This document shows positions 16,736-25,100 of a stretch of 64,000 nt of DNA, in pieces; position 1 is the first letter of the stretch; each line of letters starts with the position of its first letter. The notes beneath the pieces are model-generated. The model saw only the letters and a list, made by a program, of their open reading frames with translations, was not told where the DNA came from and did not search any database. The stretch covers positions 62,001 to 126,000 of the forward strand of contig CAKRJT010000002.1 in assembly GCA_934351925.1 (NCBI GenBank), given 5' to 3'. Made by a program: the position numbers and the translations under genes. This stretch comes from an uncultured Lachnospiraceae bacterium. GTDB lineage: Bacteria; Bacillota; Clostridia; Lachnospirales; Lachnospiraceae.

Positions 16736-17206
16736 TTATTGTTCCTGCAATTCCTCATTTTCAAGCATGGTAAGCTTATTATCTACTTTATTGAGCCATT
16801 CTATCAGTGAATTACAGCACTCTATATATGCGTCCATCTCTTTTCCGTAAGGGTCAGGTATCTCTCCCGCCTCTCCGGCAAACTCCGATACGGTGAACAG
16901 ATCATCCGGAGCATAGGTCTCTATGACCATCTCCTTTTCCTTATTGCCGATGGCAAGTATAAGTGTCCCCTCCGGTATGTCCTCCTCAGTAAGGGGTACA
17001 GCGGTTCTGTTATCGAGAATAATCCCCTTCTGTCTCATAACCGCAATAGCCTTGGGATTGACCGGCTCGGGAAAGAGCACTATAAGCCCTCTCGAAATAA
17101 TCTCGATATCCTTATGAACCGTAATGCGCTTCATCAGAAGCTCAGCCATAGGTCCCATACAGGTATTATTCATGCTGACAAAAACAATTCGATTATATTT
17201 TTTCAT
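16736..17206 (-). CDS. YwlE-like low-molecular-weight phosphatase lacking catalytic residues
   Basis: The product has 156 residues. Fold and position (between ywlC and rpiB) match the LMW protein phosphatase YwlE, which removes phosphate from arginine or tyrosine. The P-loop should read CxGNTCRSPMAE, but here it is VSMNNTCMGPMAE: catalytic Cys is Ser11, the phosphate-binding Arg is Met17 and the next Ser is Gly18. The distal acid motif IPDPYG is retained. It is therefore probably not an active phosphatase and may bind phospho-ligands or a partner. The frame is intact along its whole length, so this is not simple decay. The start lacks a good ribosome site of its own. Confidence 0.8.
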   Translation of the reverse strand: MKKYNRIVFVSMNNTCMGPMAELLMKRITVHKDIEIISRGLIVLFPEPVNPKAIAVMRQKGIILDNRTAVPLTEEDIPEGTLILAIGNKEKEMVIETYAPDDLFTVSEFAGEAGEIPDPYGKEMDAYIECCNSLIEWLNKVDNKLTMLENEELQEQ

Positions 17207-17242
17207 GCAAAAAGTGAACCATGATGTCCACTGCTCCTTATT

Positions 17243-18295
17243 TTATTCCACGTTTTCAATATGGTGCCCTGCCGCCTTTATAAGCCTGTTCATAACTGCC
17301 TGTCCGAAGCTGTTCTCCGCAAAACCCTCCGACAATATTATATCCACATCTATATGGTCAAAATGTCTGAGTACGTCAAAAAGATGAGCTGCCACCTCAT
17401 GTTCATCGGCACGGCTTCCAACTACGACAACCTCACCCGAAGTGTATCTGTGCTCATTCTCGGTGCTGGCAAGTATTCCCACCTTGAGACCCTTCTGTGC
17501 GTTCTCCCGTGCGAGCCCGTTTATCCTGTCGACAACCTTATCATTGTCCCCCTCAAAAATCGTCAGTTCGGCTTTGGGAGCGTAATGTCTGTACTTCATG
17601 CCCGGTGCTTTAGGTCTGCCCTGAACCGTGGAGTGTGCAAGCACTGTCGGGTCAAAGCATACATCTCCGAGAGCCCCTTTTATCATGTCGGCAGTCACAT
17701 AGCCGGGTCTTAGTATCATCGGTACCTCGGAGGTCATATCCACGATAGTCGACTCTATTCCTATCTCTATGGCTCCGCCGTCAATTATCATGTCAATCCT
17801 TCCGTCCATGTCTTCAATGACATGCTCCGCCCTCGTCGGACTCGGGCGCCCTGAGAGATTCGCGCTCGGCGCGGCTATATACACGCCGGAATCCCTTATG
17901 AGCTTCGCCGCAACCGGGTGGCTCGGCATTCTTACCGCGACGGTGTCAAGCCCTCCTGTTGTGCCATAAGGAACAATATCCTTCTTCTTAAAAATCATCG
18001 TGAGCGGTCCCGGCCAGAATGCGTCAGCCAGCTTATACGCGCTGTCAGGTATATCGCAGGCAAGCTCATCAAGCGCGCCTATATCCGCAATGTGTACAAT
18101 CAGCGGATTGTCACTCGGGCGTCCCTTGGCGCTGTATATCTTACGCGCCGCGTCCTCCTTGAGTGCATCACCGCCAAGTCCGTACACCGTCTCCGTCGGG
18201 AATGCCACGAGACCGCCGTTTTTTAGAATCTTCCCGGCTTCCTCTATAACTTCATTTTCATTGTACTTATCTATTTTTAAAATTCTTGTCTCCAT
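17243..18295 (-). CDS. ywlC: L-threonylcarbamoyladenylate synthase (Sua5/YwlC)
   Basis: The product has about 350 residues. The enzyme makes threonylcarbamoyl-AMP for the t6A modification of ANN-decoding tRNAs. The N-terminal YrdC domain (about 15-205) has the KNGGLVAFPTETVYGLGGDA and SAKGRPSDNPLIVHI motifs; APSANLSGRPSPT and the GIESTIVD motif follow. The Sua5 C-terminal domain (about 240-350) follows the GMKYRHYAPKAELTIF linker. The ATG at 18295 fits the family start; a TTG at 18322 is possible. Confidence 0.93.
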   Translation of the reverse strand: METRILKIDKYNENEVIEEAGKILKNGGLVAFPTETVYGLGGDALKEDAARKIYSAKGRPSDNPLIVHIADIGALDELACDIPDSAYKLADAFWPGPLTMIFKKKDIVPYGTTGGLDTVAVRMPSHPVAAKLIRDSGVYIAAPSANLSGRPSPTRAEHVIEDMDGRIDMIIDGGAIEIGIESTIVDMTSEVPMILRPGYVTADMIKGALGDVCFDPTVLAHSTVQGRPKAPGMKYRHYAPKAELTIFEGDNDKVVDRINGLARENAQKGLKVGILASTENEHRYTSGEVVVVGSRADEHEVAAHLFDVLRHFDHIDVDIILSEGFAENSFGQAVMNRLIKAAGHHIENVE

Positions 18296-18371
18296 AAGTT
18301 CCAGCCCTGATTTTAATTCCAAACATACAGCCTGCCAATCGGCTGTTTATTGCGCTTTTTATTCCGTATTG

Positions 18372-19250
18372 TCATCTTCTCTCCGCCGCCTGCTTCGCGT
18401 CCGCGGCATGGAGCATATCTAACCTCGCCTGCGCCGAAACCACATCTATAACATTCTTTAAAAGCCTGTCCATATCTGAACCTTCGGTGTAGTCCGCGGC
18501 TGCATAATACCTTATTCTGTTATCATGTATCATCTTATATACTTTATTTTTATCCTGCGTTACCGGGTTGTACACTCCGATGGAGTAGCCCCCGTTGGAA
18601 TTGACAAGCTTCATACACGGAACGTCCGTGTCGCTGTCGCCTATATATACCATATTTTTAAATGGTATTCTGATATCCTCTGGTGCAAAATAGTCATTCA
18701 CCGCCGGGTCATTGATATCGAGAACTCCCTTGGATATTCTGAAAAGGTACTGCGTCTTGTTGGTGTAGTTGACCACCTGTGCCGGCCACTTCACAATTCC
18801 GTTCCCATCAAAATAGAAGCTGCTGGCATATATGCGCTCGAATGCGCCCTCCTTGGCAATCTTCGTGCCCTCTATCATCTCCTTAAGCCCTGAGGAGATA
18901 ATATAATGCTCCACCTTGACACCATGCTCAAGACCATATTGCCTCAATCTCTCAAACCAGCCGTCAACACCGTCAAACAGCTTCACCTTCGAACCATACT
19001 CCTCAAGCGCGGCATGGCTGAAATCAAGATTTCCCTCCGCCTCCTGCACCATCTTATACATGTACGCAAGATTGGAATCCATATCATTCTCTCTGGCAAG
19101 CCTTCCCGTCTCTTCCCAGAACTTCGCAACATCATAGCCCACCGACTGTATAAAACCCTGCGCCTGCATATCATCAGGCGAAAGCGTCTTATCGAAGTCA
19201 TAACATATGGCAACTATCGGAAGTGTCTCCTGCTTACCTTTAATCGGCAT
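18372..19250 (-). CDS. HAD-superfamily hydrolase
   Basis: The product has 292 residues. The ATG at 19250 has AGAGGA upstream; a TTG seven codons earlier overlaps that site. HAD motif I is ICYDFDKTLSP near residue 20 (the nucleophile Asp and the general acid two residues on), motif II is HYIISSG, and motif IV is YIGDSDTDVPCMKLV. An alpha-helical cap lies between motifs I and II. This resembles the phosphoserine-phosphatase-like subgroup, but the substrate cannot be told. It may be first in an operon with ywlC, 76 bp downstream. Confidence 0.85.
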   Translation of the reverse strand: MPIKGKQETLPIVAICYDFDKTLSPDDMQAQGFIQSVGYDVAKFWEETGRLARENDMDSNLAYMYKMVQEAEGNLDFSHAALEEYGSKVKLFDGVDGWFERLRQYGLEHGVKVEHYIISSGLKEMIEGTKIAKEGAFERIYASSFYFDGNGIVKWPAQVVNYTNKTQYLFRISKGVLDINDPAVNDYFAPEDIRIPFKNMVYIGDSDTDVPCMKLVNSNGGYSIGVYNPVTQDKNKVYKMIHDNRIRYYAAADYTEGSDMDRLLKNVIDVVSAQARLDMLHAADAKQAAERR

Positions 19251-19410
19251 ATATTTAAGTCCTCTTTTCAATATAAGAATTTACTCCTGCGGCTCTAAGC
19301 CGCCTCAAAAATGCTACAAACATGATACCCTTTACGGAGTACTTTGTCAAGAAGGCGGTGTTTTACCGCGCCATTACCTGATTTCAACTCACTCTGCACA
19401 AGCGCACCCA

Positions 19411-19454
19411 ATAAAAAGCTGCCGGACAAAGAGTCTCACCCTCTGTACGGCAGC
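19411..19454 (-). terminator. Terminator of ATP synthase operon 2
   Basis: GCTGCCG (19418-19424) pairs with CGGCAGC (19448-19454), and CTCT/AGAG extends the stem. On the minus strand it is followed by five T. It lies 25 bp after the stop of atpC. Confidence 0.88.
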
Positions 19455-19478
19455 AATTTATATATTTATTATGTTGTA

Positions 19479-19895
19479 TTAGTTTATCTCATGCTTCCCC
19501 ACCTTGCGGTAGCGGTACACCGCTCTTGCAAGTGAAGCCTGCGATACATGGTACTCCTGAATGCTCTGCTTCTGGCGGAGCTGTTCCTGTGCACGCTCCA
19601 TTGCGGCTTTAGCACGAACCTCATCGATGTCCTCAGGACGCTCGGCAGTATCGACAATCATGGTCACACGATTGTTGGCTATGTATACGAAGCCAATGCC
19701 TACGACAGCATCTATATACTCGTCACTTCCCTCAGGCTTGAAACGGACGTCGCCGATAGTGGTGGCAATCGCCATATTCTGGTGATGTGCCATGATTGCT
19801 ATCTCGCCGTCTAAGCCCGGAACTACAAGAATGTCTGCCTTACCGGAAAAGAACACCTTGTTGGAGGCTAATATTTTAAGATAAAATGAGCTCAT
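19479..19895 (-). CDS. atpC: F1Fo ATP synthase epsilon subunit (operon 2)
   Basis: The product has 138 residues. The beta-sandwich is visible in FYLKILASNKVFFSGKADIL and GEIAIMAHHQNMAIAT; the C-terminal helices run through MERAQEQLRQKQSI. It differs clearly from the operon 1 epsilon. It is last in operon 2, 15 bp after atpD, and is followed by the terminator at 19411-19454. Confidence 0.93.
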   Translation of the reverse strand: MSSFYLKILASNKVFFSGKADILVVPGLDGEIAIMAHHQNMAIATTIGDVRFKPEGSDEYIDAVVGIGFVYIANNRVTMIVDTAERPEDIDEVRAKAAMERAQEQLRQKQSIQEYHVSQASLARAVYRYRKVGKHEIN

Positions 19896-19910
19896 CTTAC
19901 CCCGCCTCCT

Positions 19911-21323
19911 TTACTGCTGTTCCATGAGTTTTTTCGCCTTCTCAACAGCTTCATCTATTGTTCCGACATTGAAGAAAGCAGCTTCCGGATACTCATCCAT
20001 ATCACCGTCTATGATTGCCTTGAAGCCTCTGATTGTCTCCTTAACAGGAACATACTTACCCGGAACTCCGGTGAAGTTCTCGGCAACATGGAATGGCTGT
20101 GATAAGAAACGCTGAATCTTTCTTGCACGGTATACGGTAATCTTATCCTCGTCGGAAAGCTCCTCCATACCAAGAATAGCGATGATATCCTGTAACTCCT
20201 TATACTTCTGAAGCATAGCCTGAACCTTACGGGCTACCTCGTAATGCTCCTCACCTACAACGTCTGCCTCGAGGATTCTTGAGGTTGACTCAAGCGGGTC
20301 AACAGCCGGGTAAATACCCTGCTCAACAATCTTACGGGAAAGAACCGTAGTCGCATCGAGATGTGCGAATGTAGTCGCAGGTGCCGGGTCTGTAAGGTCA
20401 TCGGCAGGAACGTATACAGCCTGAACGGATGTAACGGAACCCTTCGTTGTGGAGGCGATTCTCTCCTGAAGCTCACCTACCTCTGTTGCAAGTGTAGGCT
20501 GATAACCTACGGCTGAAGGCATACGTCCGAGAAGTGCGGATACCTCCGAACCTGCCTGTACGAAACGGAAAATATTATCGATGAAGAGAAGCACGTTCTG
20601 GTGTTCCTCATCACGGAAATACTCAGCCATTGTAAGTCCTGTCTCAGCAACTCTCATACGCGCTCCAGGTGGTTCGTTCATCTGACCGAATACCAAGGCA
20701 GTCTTTTCAAGTACGCCTGATTCTTTCATTTCTGACCAGAGGTCATTACCCTCTCTTGAACGCTCTCCTACTCCTGTGAATATGGAATATCCGCCATGCT
20801 CTGTGGCGATATTCCTGATAAGCTCCTGAATGAGTACCGTCTTACCAACTCCGGCTCCTCCGAAGAGACCAATCTTACCACCCTTAGCATAAGGTGCTAA
20901 GAGGTCGATAACCTTGATACCCGTCTCGAGCATCTCAACAACCGGGCTCTGCTCCTCGAACGTAGGCGGCTCTCTGTGAATTACCCAGTGCTCACCGTTA
21001 TCAAGTGACTCACCGCCATCTATAGTTTCACCTAATACATTGAACAATCTTCCCAAGGTCTGCTTGCCGACAGGAACCTTGATACCTGCTCCCGTAGCCC
21101 TTACTTCCATATCCCTGCACAGACCCTCGCTGGCTGCGAGCATGATACAGCGGACTGTGTTGTCACCTATGTGCTGTGCAACCTCCATAACAAGGTTCTT
21201 TCCCTCACAGGTGACCTCTAAGGCATCCTTTATGCATGGAAGGTCGCCGTTTTCAAATACAACGTCGACAACAGGTCCCATAACCTGAACAATCTTTCCT
21301 GTATTAACAACACTTGTATTCAT
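19911..21323 (-). CDS. atpD: F1Fo ATP synthase beta subunit (operon 2)
   Basis: The product has 470 residues, the catalytic F1 subunit. The P-loop GGAGVGKT is at about residues 157-164, with GERSREGNDLWSEM after it and the DELSEED-type lever as EELSDED. It is full length, with 3 bp between the gamma stop and this start, so coupling is tight. It has a slightly longer N-terminus than the operon 1 copy. Confidence 0.97.
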   Translation of the reverse strand: MNTSVVNTGKIVQVMGPVVDVVFENGDLPCIKDALEVTCEGKNLVMEVAQHIGDNTVRCIMLAASEGLCRDMEVRATGAGIKVPVGKQTLGRLFNVLGETIDGGESLDNGEHWVIHREPPTFEEQSPVVEMLETGIKVIDLLAPYAKGGKIGLFGGAGVGKTVLIQELIRNIATEHGGYSIFTGVGERSREGNDLWSEMKESGVLEKTALVFGQMNEPPGARMRVAETGLTMAEYFRDEEHQNVLLFIDNIFRFVQAGSEVSALLGRMPSAVGYQPTLATEVGELQERIASTTKGSVTSVQAVYVPADDLTDPAPATTFAHLDATTVLSRKIVEQGIYPAVDPLESTSRILEADVVGEEHYEVARKVQAMLQKYKELQDIIAILGMEELSDEDKITVYRARKIQRFLSQPFHVAENFTGVPGKYVPVKETIRGFKAIIDGDMDEYPEAAFFNVGTIDEAVEKAKKLMEQQ

Positions 21324-21326
21324 TTA

Positions 21327-22241
21327 TTACATGACCTCCTTTCTGGCCTTTTTCTTCTTTTTCTGAGCCTTGGCACCGGCGATTACCTCTGTTATCTCCT
21401 GGGTAATCATCGACTGTCTGGCTCTGTTATACTCTATGGACAGATTACGAATCATCTCCGCTGCACTGTCATTAGCTACCTGCATGGCACTCATTCTGGC
21501 ATTCTGCTCACTGCAGAAGGACTCCATAAGTGCTCCGTATATATAGCCCATGATTACATCCGGTACAATATTGTTAAGAAGAGCATTCGGGGATGGCTGA
21601 AGCTCTATCTCCTCGTTGAATACTCCCTGTCTCTCCATCTCATGCTGCATAGCCATGTCTCTCGTTATAGGCAGAAGATTAATCATATCAACCTCAGTCG
21701 TTATGCTTGATTTCATGTATGTATAGATAACATATACCTCATCAAGCTCTCCTTCCTTGAACTGCTCTACAACCTCCTCACAGATAATTCTGGCTCTGTG
21801 AAGTGAAGGATTCTGTGCGGTATAATGGAACTGCTCCGCAACCGGAATATTTTTCTTCTTAAAATACTGTCTTCCCAACTCACCAACCACGAAGAGCTTG
21901 TAGTTCTTGCACTGCTCAATCTCTTCCATCGCCTTTTTAAGAACATTGTGGTTGTATGCTCCCGCAAGACCTTTATCAGCCGTAACGACGATGAAGCCCT
22001 TTACACGGTCTTCCGGTGCTTTATTCGGTCTGACATCCATATACTGGTTCTCGACATCAGGCAGATGCCTTACAACACGGGATACCATGTTACGCAGAGC
22101 GTTAAAGTAAGGCTCCGTCTCTTCAAGACTCTTCTTTGCCTTGCGAAGCTTCGTGGAGGATATCATGTACATAGCGTTAGTGATTTTCATGGTGTCCTGA
22201 ATACTTTTCATTCGGCTTTGAATTTCACGAGCATTTGCCAT
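21327..22241 (-). CDS. atpG: F1Fo ATP synthase gamma subunit (operon 2)
   Basis: The product has 304 residues. N-terminal shaft helix: MANAREIQSRMKSIQDTMKI then TNAMYMIS; C-terminal shaft helix: EYNRARQSMITQEITEVIAG. It ends in a Lys-rich tail (KKKKKARKEVM) absent from the operon 1 gamma. The AGGAGG site before its ATG overlaps the end of the delta-alpha gene, 3 bp away. Confidence 0.95.
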   Translation of the reverse strand: MANAREIQSRMKSIQDTMKITNAMYMISSTKLRKAKKSLEETEPYFNALRNMVSRVVRHLPDVENQYMDVRPNKAPEDRVKGFIVVTADKGLAGAYNHNVLKKAMEEIEQCKNYKLFVVGELGRQYFKKKNIPVAEQFHYTAQNPSLHRARIICEEVVEQFKEGELDEVYVIYTYMKSSITTEVDMINLLPITRDMAMQHEMERQGVFNEEIELQPSPNALLNNIVPDVIMGYIYGALMESFCSEQNARMSAMQVANDSAAEMIRNLSIEYNRARQSMITQEITEVIAGAKAQKKKKKARKEVM

Positions 22242-22244
22242 GAC

Positions 22245-24272
22245 TTATCCCTCCTTAGCCATATATTCGTCCCTGAAGCTCTTAGCAGCCTCAACGATAG
22301 CCTTGTTGAGCTCATCGTCAAGCTTACCGCCGTTTTCTATCTGAGTGATAATCTCCGGGCGGTCTGTCCTGATGTGCTCAAGAAGCTTCATCTGAAAATC
22401 CTTTACATTTTTAAGCGGAAGAGGAAGCATAACCTTGCCGTTGGCAGCGCAGAGTGTGATTACCTGCTCCGCTGTGCTGAGCGGTCTGCAAAGAGGCTGC
22501 TTTAACAGCTCCATGAGCGCATGTCCGTGCTGTAACTGCTCCTTAGTCGCGTTATCAAGGTCAGAAGCGAACTGTGTGAATACCTCCATCTCCCTGAACT
22601 GTGCGAGGTCGATACGGATACTTCCCGCTGCCTTCTTCATCGCCTTAGTCTGGGCTGCACCACCAACTCGGGATACTGAAAGACCTACGTTAACCGCCGG
22701 TCTCATACCTGAGAAGAAGAGGTCACTCTCAAGGAATATCTGTCCATCGGTGATGGAAATAACATTCGTAGGAATGTATGCAGATACATCGCCCGCCTGA
22801 GTCTCAATGATAGGAAGTGCAGTGATTGAACCGCCGCCCTGCTCATCGGAGAGTCTTGCCGAACGCTCAAGAAGTCTTGAGTGTAAGTAGAATACATCAC
22901 CCGGATAAGCCTCACGTCCCGGTGAACGCTCAAGCAAAAGTGACAGTGCTCTGTAAGCTACCGCATGCTTGCTGAGGTCATCATATACGATAAGAACGTC
23001 CTTACCCTCATGCATGAAATACTCTGCCATAGCTGTTCCCGAATAAGGTGCTATGTACTGAAGAGGTGCCGGGTCGGATGCCGTAGCGGATACGATAATG
23101 GTGTAATCCATGGCATCATGCTGCTTTAAGGTATTTACCAGCTTGGCGATTGTCGATGCCTTCTGTCCGATAGCGACATATACGCACACAACATCCTTGC
23201 CCTTCTGGTTTAAGATGGTATCGATGGCGATAGATGTCTTACCTGTCTGACGGTCGCCGATGATAAGCTCTCTCTGTCCACGTCCTATAGGGAACATGGA
23301 ATCGATTGCAAGAATACCTGTCTCCATAGGTACCGAAACCGACTTACGGTCTACAATAGATGGTGCAGGCTGCTCTATAGGACGGTATCCGTTTTCCTTA
23401 ACAGGGCCGGCTCCGTCTATAGGTGCTCCGAGTGCATCGATAATTCTGCCAAGGAAGCCCTCGCCAACCGGTATACCGGCTCTCTTGCCTGTACGCGCAA
23501 CTCTTGAGCCTTCCTTAATCTCTGTATCACGTCCGAAGAGGATACAGCCTATCTCGTCTTTTCTTACATCCTGAACCATACCCTTAACGCCACAGTCAAA
23601 TATAACTATCTCACCGTAGGCCGCATGGTCAATTCCGTTGATATTGGCAATTCCGTCACCGACATAGCTTACCACACCGACTTCCTTGTCCTGAGCCTCG
23701 AGCTCGAAATTGTCAATCTCGCTCTTCAATATAGAAATAATATTCTCTGTGCTGGCTGTCGCTCCGATATCCGCCTTGGCAAGCTGCTCCCTGAACTGCT
23801 TCATTCTGCCGTTGGTGCTCCAATCGAATACGTCGTTGCCCGCCTGAATGACAAAGCCGCCGCCGAGGGTCTTATCCTCCTCGAGCTCAAATGTAAACTC
23901 TGTTGTGTTATACTGCTTTGCCACGAAGTCCTTGATACCCTGAAGCTGCTCATCAGTAGGTGCTGTCACATACTTGAGAGTAACCACGAACTCTCCCTTG
24001 CGCTCAGGAGCTGCCTCCCTGTACGCCTTAACTATGTCCTTCCACAGACCTGTGTCAGAATTGTCACACAGAAGCTTTAAAAAGTCTCTTATCTGTAGCG
24101 GAAAGACCTTCTCAATCACATTGTGCTTGGATGCAAGCGATATTGAAGGATTGGCAAATTCCTCTGCAATCTGCGGTACAGCAGTAAAGATGTCATCTGC
24201 CTGTCCCACTATGTTCGCTGCAATATTCAGTTCGCGCAATGTCTTAGCATAATCTTTTGCTGTACTAATCAC
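22245..24272 (-). CDS. Fused ATP synthase delta-alpha polypeptide (operon 2)
   Basis: One uninterrupted 675-codon frame encodes two normally separate subunits. Residues 1 to about 170 are delta/OSCP: an N-terminal helical domain, then TLGGGFVIQAGNDVFDWSTN, the delta C-terminal signature. From about residue 175 (TENIISILKSEIDNFELEAQ) to the end is a complete alpha subunit of about 501 residues with P-loop GDRQTGKT and PAVNVGLSVSRVGGAAQ. No stop, ribosome site or good internal start is visible at the join; an ATG at codon 157 has GGAG only at about 14 nt. The start is GTG, overlapping the atpF stop as GTGA. Gene order is otherwise standard. Because F1 has three alphas and one delta, the fusion poses a stoichiometry problem. 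Confidence 0.93.
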   Translation of the reverse strand: MISTAKDYAKTLRELNIAANIVGQADDIFTAVPQIAEEFANPSISLASKHNVIEKVFPLQIRDFLKLLCDNSDTGLWKDIVKAYREAAPERKGEFVVTLKYVTAPTDEQLQGIKDFVAKQYNTTEFTFELEEDKTLGGGFVIQAGNDVFDWSTNGRMKQFREQLAKADIGATASTENIISILKSEIDNFELEAQDKEVGVVSYVGDGIANINGIDHAAYGEIVIFDCGVKGMVQDVRKDEIGCILFGRDTEIKEGSRVARTGKRAGIPVGEGFLGRIIDALGAPIDGAGPVKENGYRPIEQPAPSIVDRKSVSVPMETGILAIDSMFPIGRGQRELIIGDRQTGKTSIAIDTILNQKGKDVVCVYVAIGQKASTIAKLVNTLKQHDAMDYTIIVSATASDPAPLQYIAPYSGTAMAEYFMHEGKDVLIVYDDLSKHAVAYRALSLLLERSPGREAYPGDVFYLHSRLLERSARLSDEQGGGSITALPIIETQAGDVSAYIPTNVISITDGQIFLESDLFFSGMRPAVNVGLSVSRVGGAAQTKAMKKAAGSIRIDLAQFREMEVFTQFASDLDNATKEQLQHGHALMELLKQPLCRPLSTAEQVITLCAANGKVMLPLPLKNVKDFQMKLLEHIRTDRPEIITQIENGGKLDDELNKAIVEAAKSFRDEYMAKEG

Positions 24273-24754
24273 TTGTTCTCACCCGTCTTTGTCAAAAATT
24301 GGTTATAGAGTTCCCTGTCAGCAGCCTCGCCCTGTCCTGAAGCCACAACTTTAGCTGTAGCTGCAACGACAAGCTCCTCAATCTGATCCTTAGCCTGCTT
24401 GATGGTCTTCTCCTGTTCCTTAACTGCTTCTTTTCTCGCATCGTCCATAAGCTTATCTGCTGCTGTCTTTGCATCCGCAACGATTCTGTCGTACTCTGCT
24501 CCCGCCTTGACTCTCGCATCGCTTATAACTGCTGCCTTCTCTTCCTGTGCTCCGCTCAATGCCTGCTCATACTGTGCCTTAAGTGCAGCTGCATTGTCCT
24601 GAGTCGCCTTTGCATCCTCGTACTGCTTATTTATCTCAGCCTCGCGCTGTGCGATAATCTTCTTGACAGGCTTAAATAAAAGCTTACGAATGATTACATA
24701 GATGATAATCAGGTTGATAACGGTAAATAACAGATTAATATCTATTCTTAACAT
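24269..24754 (-). CDS. atpF: F1Fo ATP synthase b subunit (operon 2)
   Basis: The product has 161 residues. One transmembrane helix (residues about 5-25, NLLFTVINLIIIYVIIRKLL) is followed by a long charged coiled coil that reaches up to delta. The stop overlaps the GTG start of the delta-alpha gene (GTGA), which suggests coupled translation. It is a single b gene. Confidence 0.94.
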   Translation of the reverse strand: MLRIDINLLFTVINLIIIYVIIRKLLFKPVKKIIAQREAEINKQYEDAKATQDNAAALKAQYEQALSGAQEEKAAVISDARVKAGAEYDRIVADAKTAADKLMDDARKEAVKEQEKTIKQAKDQIEELVVAATAKVVASGQGEAADRELYNQFLTKTGENK

Positions 24755-24790
24755 GCTATCCTCTCCTTATCTTATATTTTTCTAACCTGA

Positions 24791-25009
24791 TTAACCAAGT
24801 AAGATGATGATAAGGATAGCTACAACGAAACCGTAAATAGCAGTTGCCTCTGCAAGCGCACCACCTAAAAGTAAAAGCTTTGTTATCTTGCTCTCTGCCT
24901 CAGGCTGTCTAGCTACTGCCTCTGTTGCCTTACCTGCTGCGATACCGATACCGATACCGGCTCCTATACATGCTAATGCTGCAATTCCTGCTCCTAATGC
25001 AATTCCCAT
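24791..25009 (-). CDS. atpE: F1Fo ATP synthase c subunit, proton-type (operon 2)
   Basis: The product has 72 residues. The ATG at 25009 has GGAGG upstream, and an upstream in-frame extension lacks support. Helix 1 has GAGIGIGIAAG, with Ile where Na+-type rings have Gln; helix 2 has ALAEATAIYG, with carrier Glu54 followed by Ala55 instead of Ser/Thr. The missing Gln and hydroxyl point to H+ rather than Na+ translocation, unlike operon 1. It is also 14 residues shorter than the operon 1 c subunit. Confidence 0.95.
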   Translation of the reverse strand: MGIALGAGIAALACIGAGIGIGIAAGKATEAVARQPEAESKITKLLLLGGALAEATAIYGFVVAILIIILLG

Positions 25010-25100
25010 ATTTTCCTCCGTTCTGCCGTCTGGCGGCATGTCAATAGATTATTAGATTTTGTCCTGCCTGCCGCAGTGACAGGCTTACATGTGCAGCCGC

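Noticed and set aside
18322..18371. ACAGCC/GGCTGT hairpin between the HAD gene and ywlC as a terminator
   Set aside because: The stem is short and no real T-run follows on the minus strand.
21825..22505. A 226-codon plus-strand frame over atpG/delta-alpha
   Set aside because: Antisense shadow of conserved ATP synthase genes, without a ribosome site.
23750..23815. The delta-alpha junction as a frameshift or missed stop
   Set aside because: The frame is continuous, both halves are complete, and no leftover ribosome site or start for a separate alpha gene is visible. A single-base error hiding a stop cannot be fully excluded without reads.
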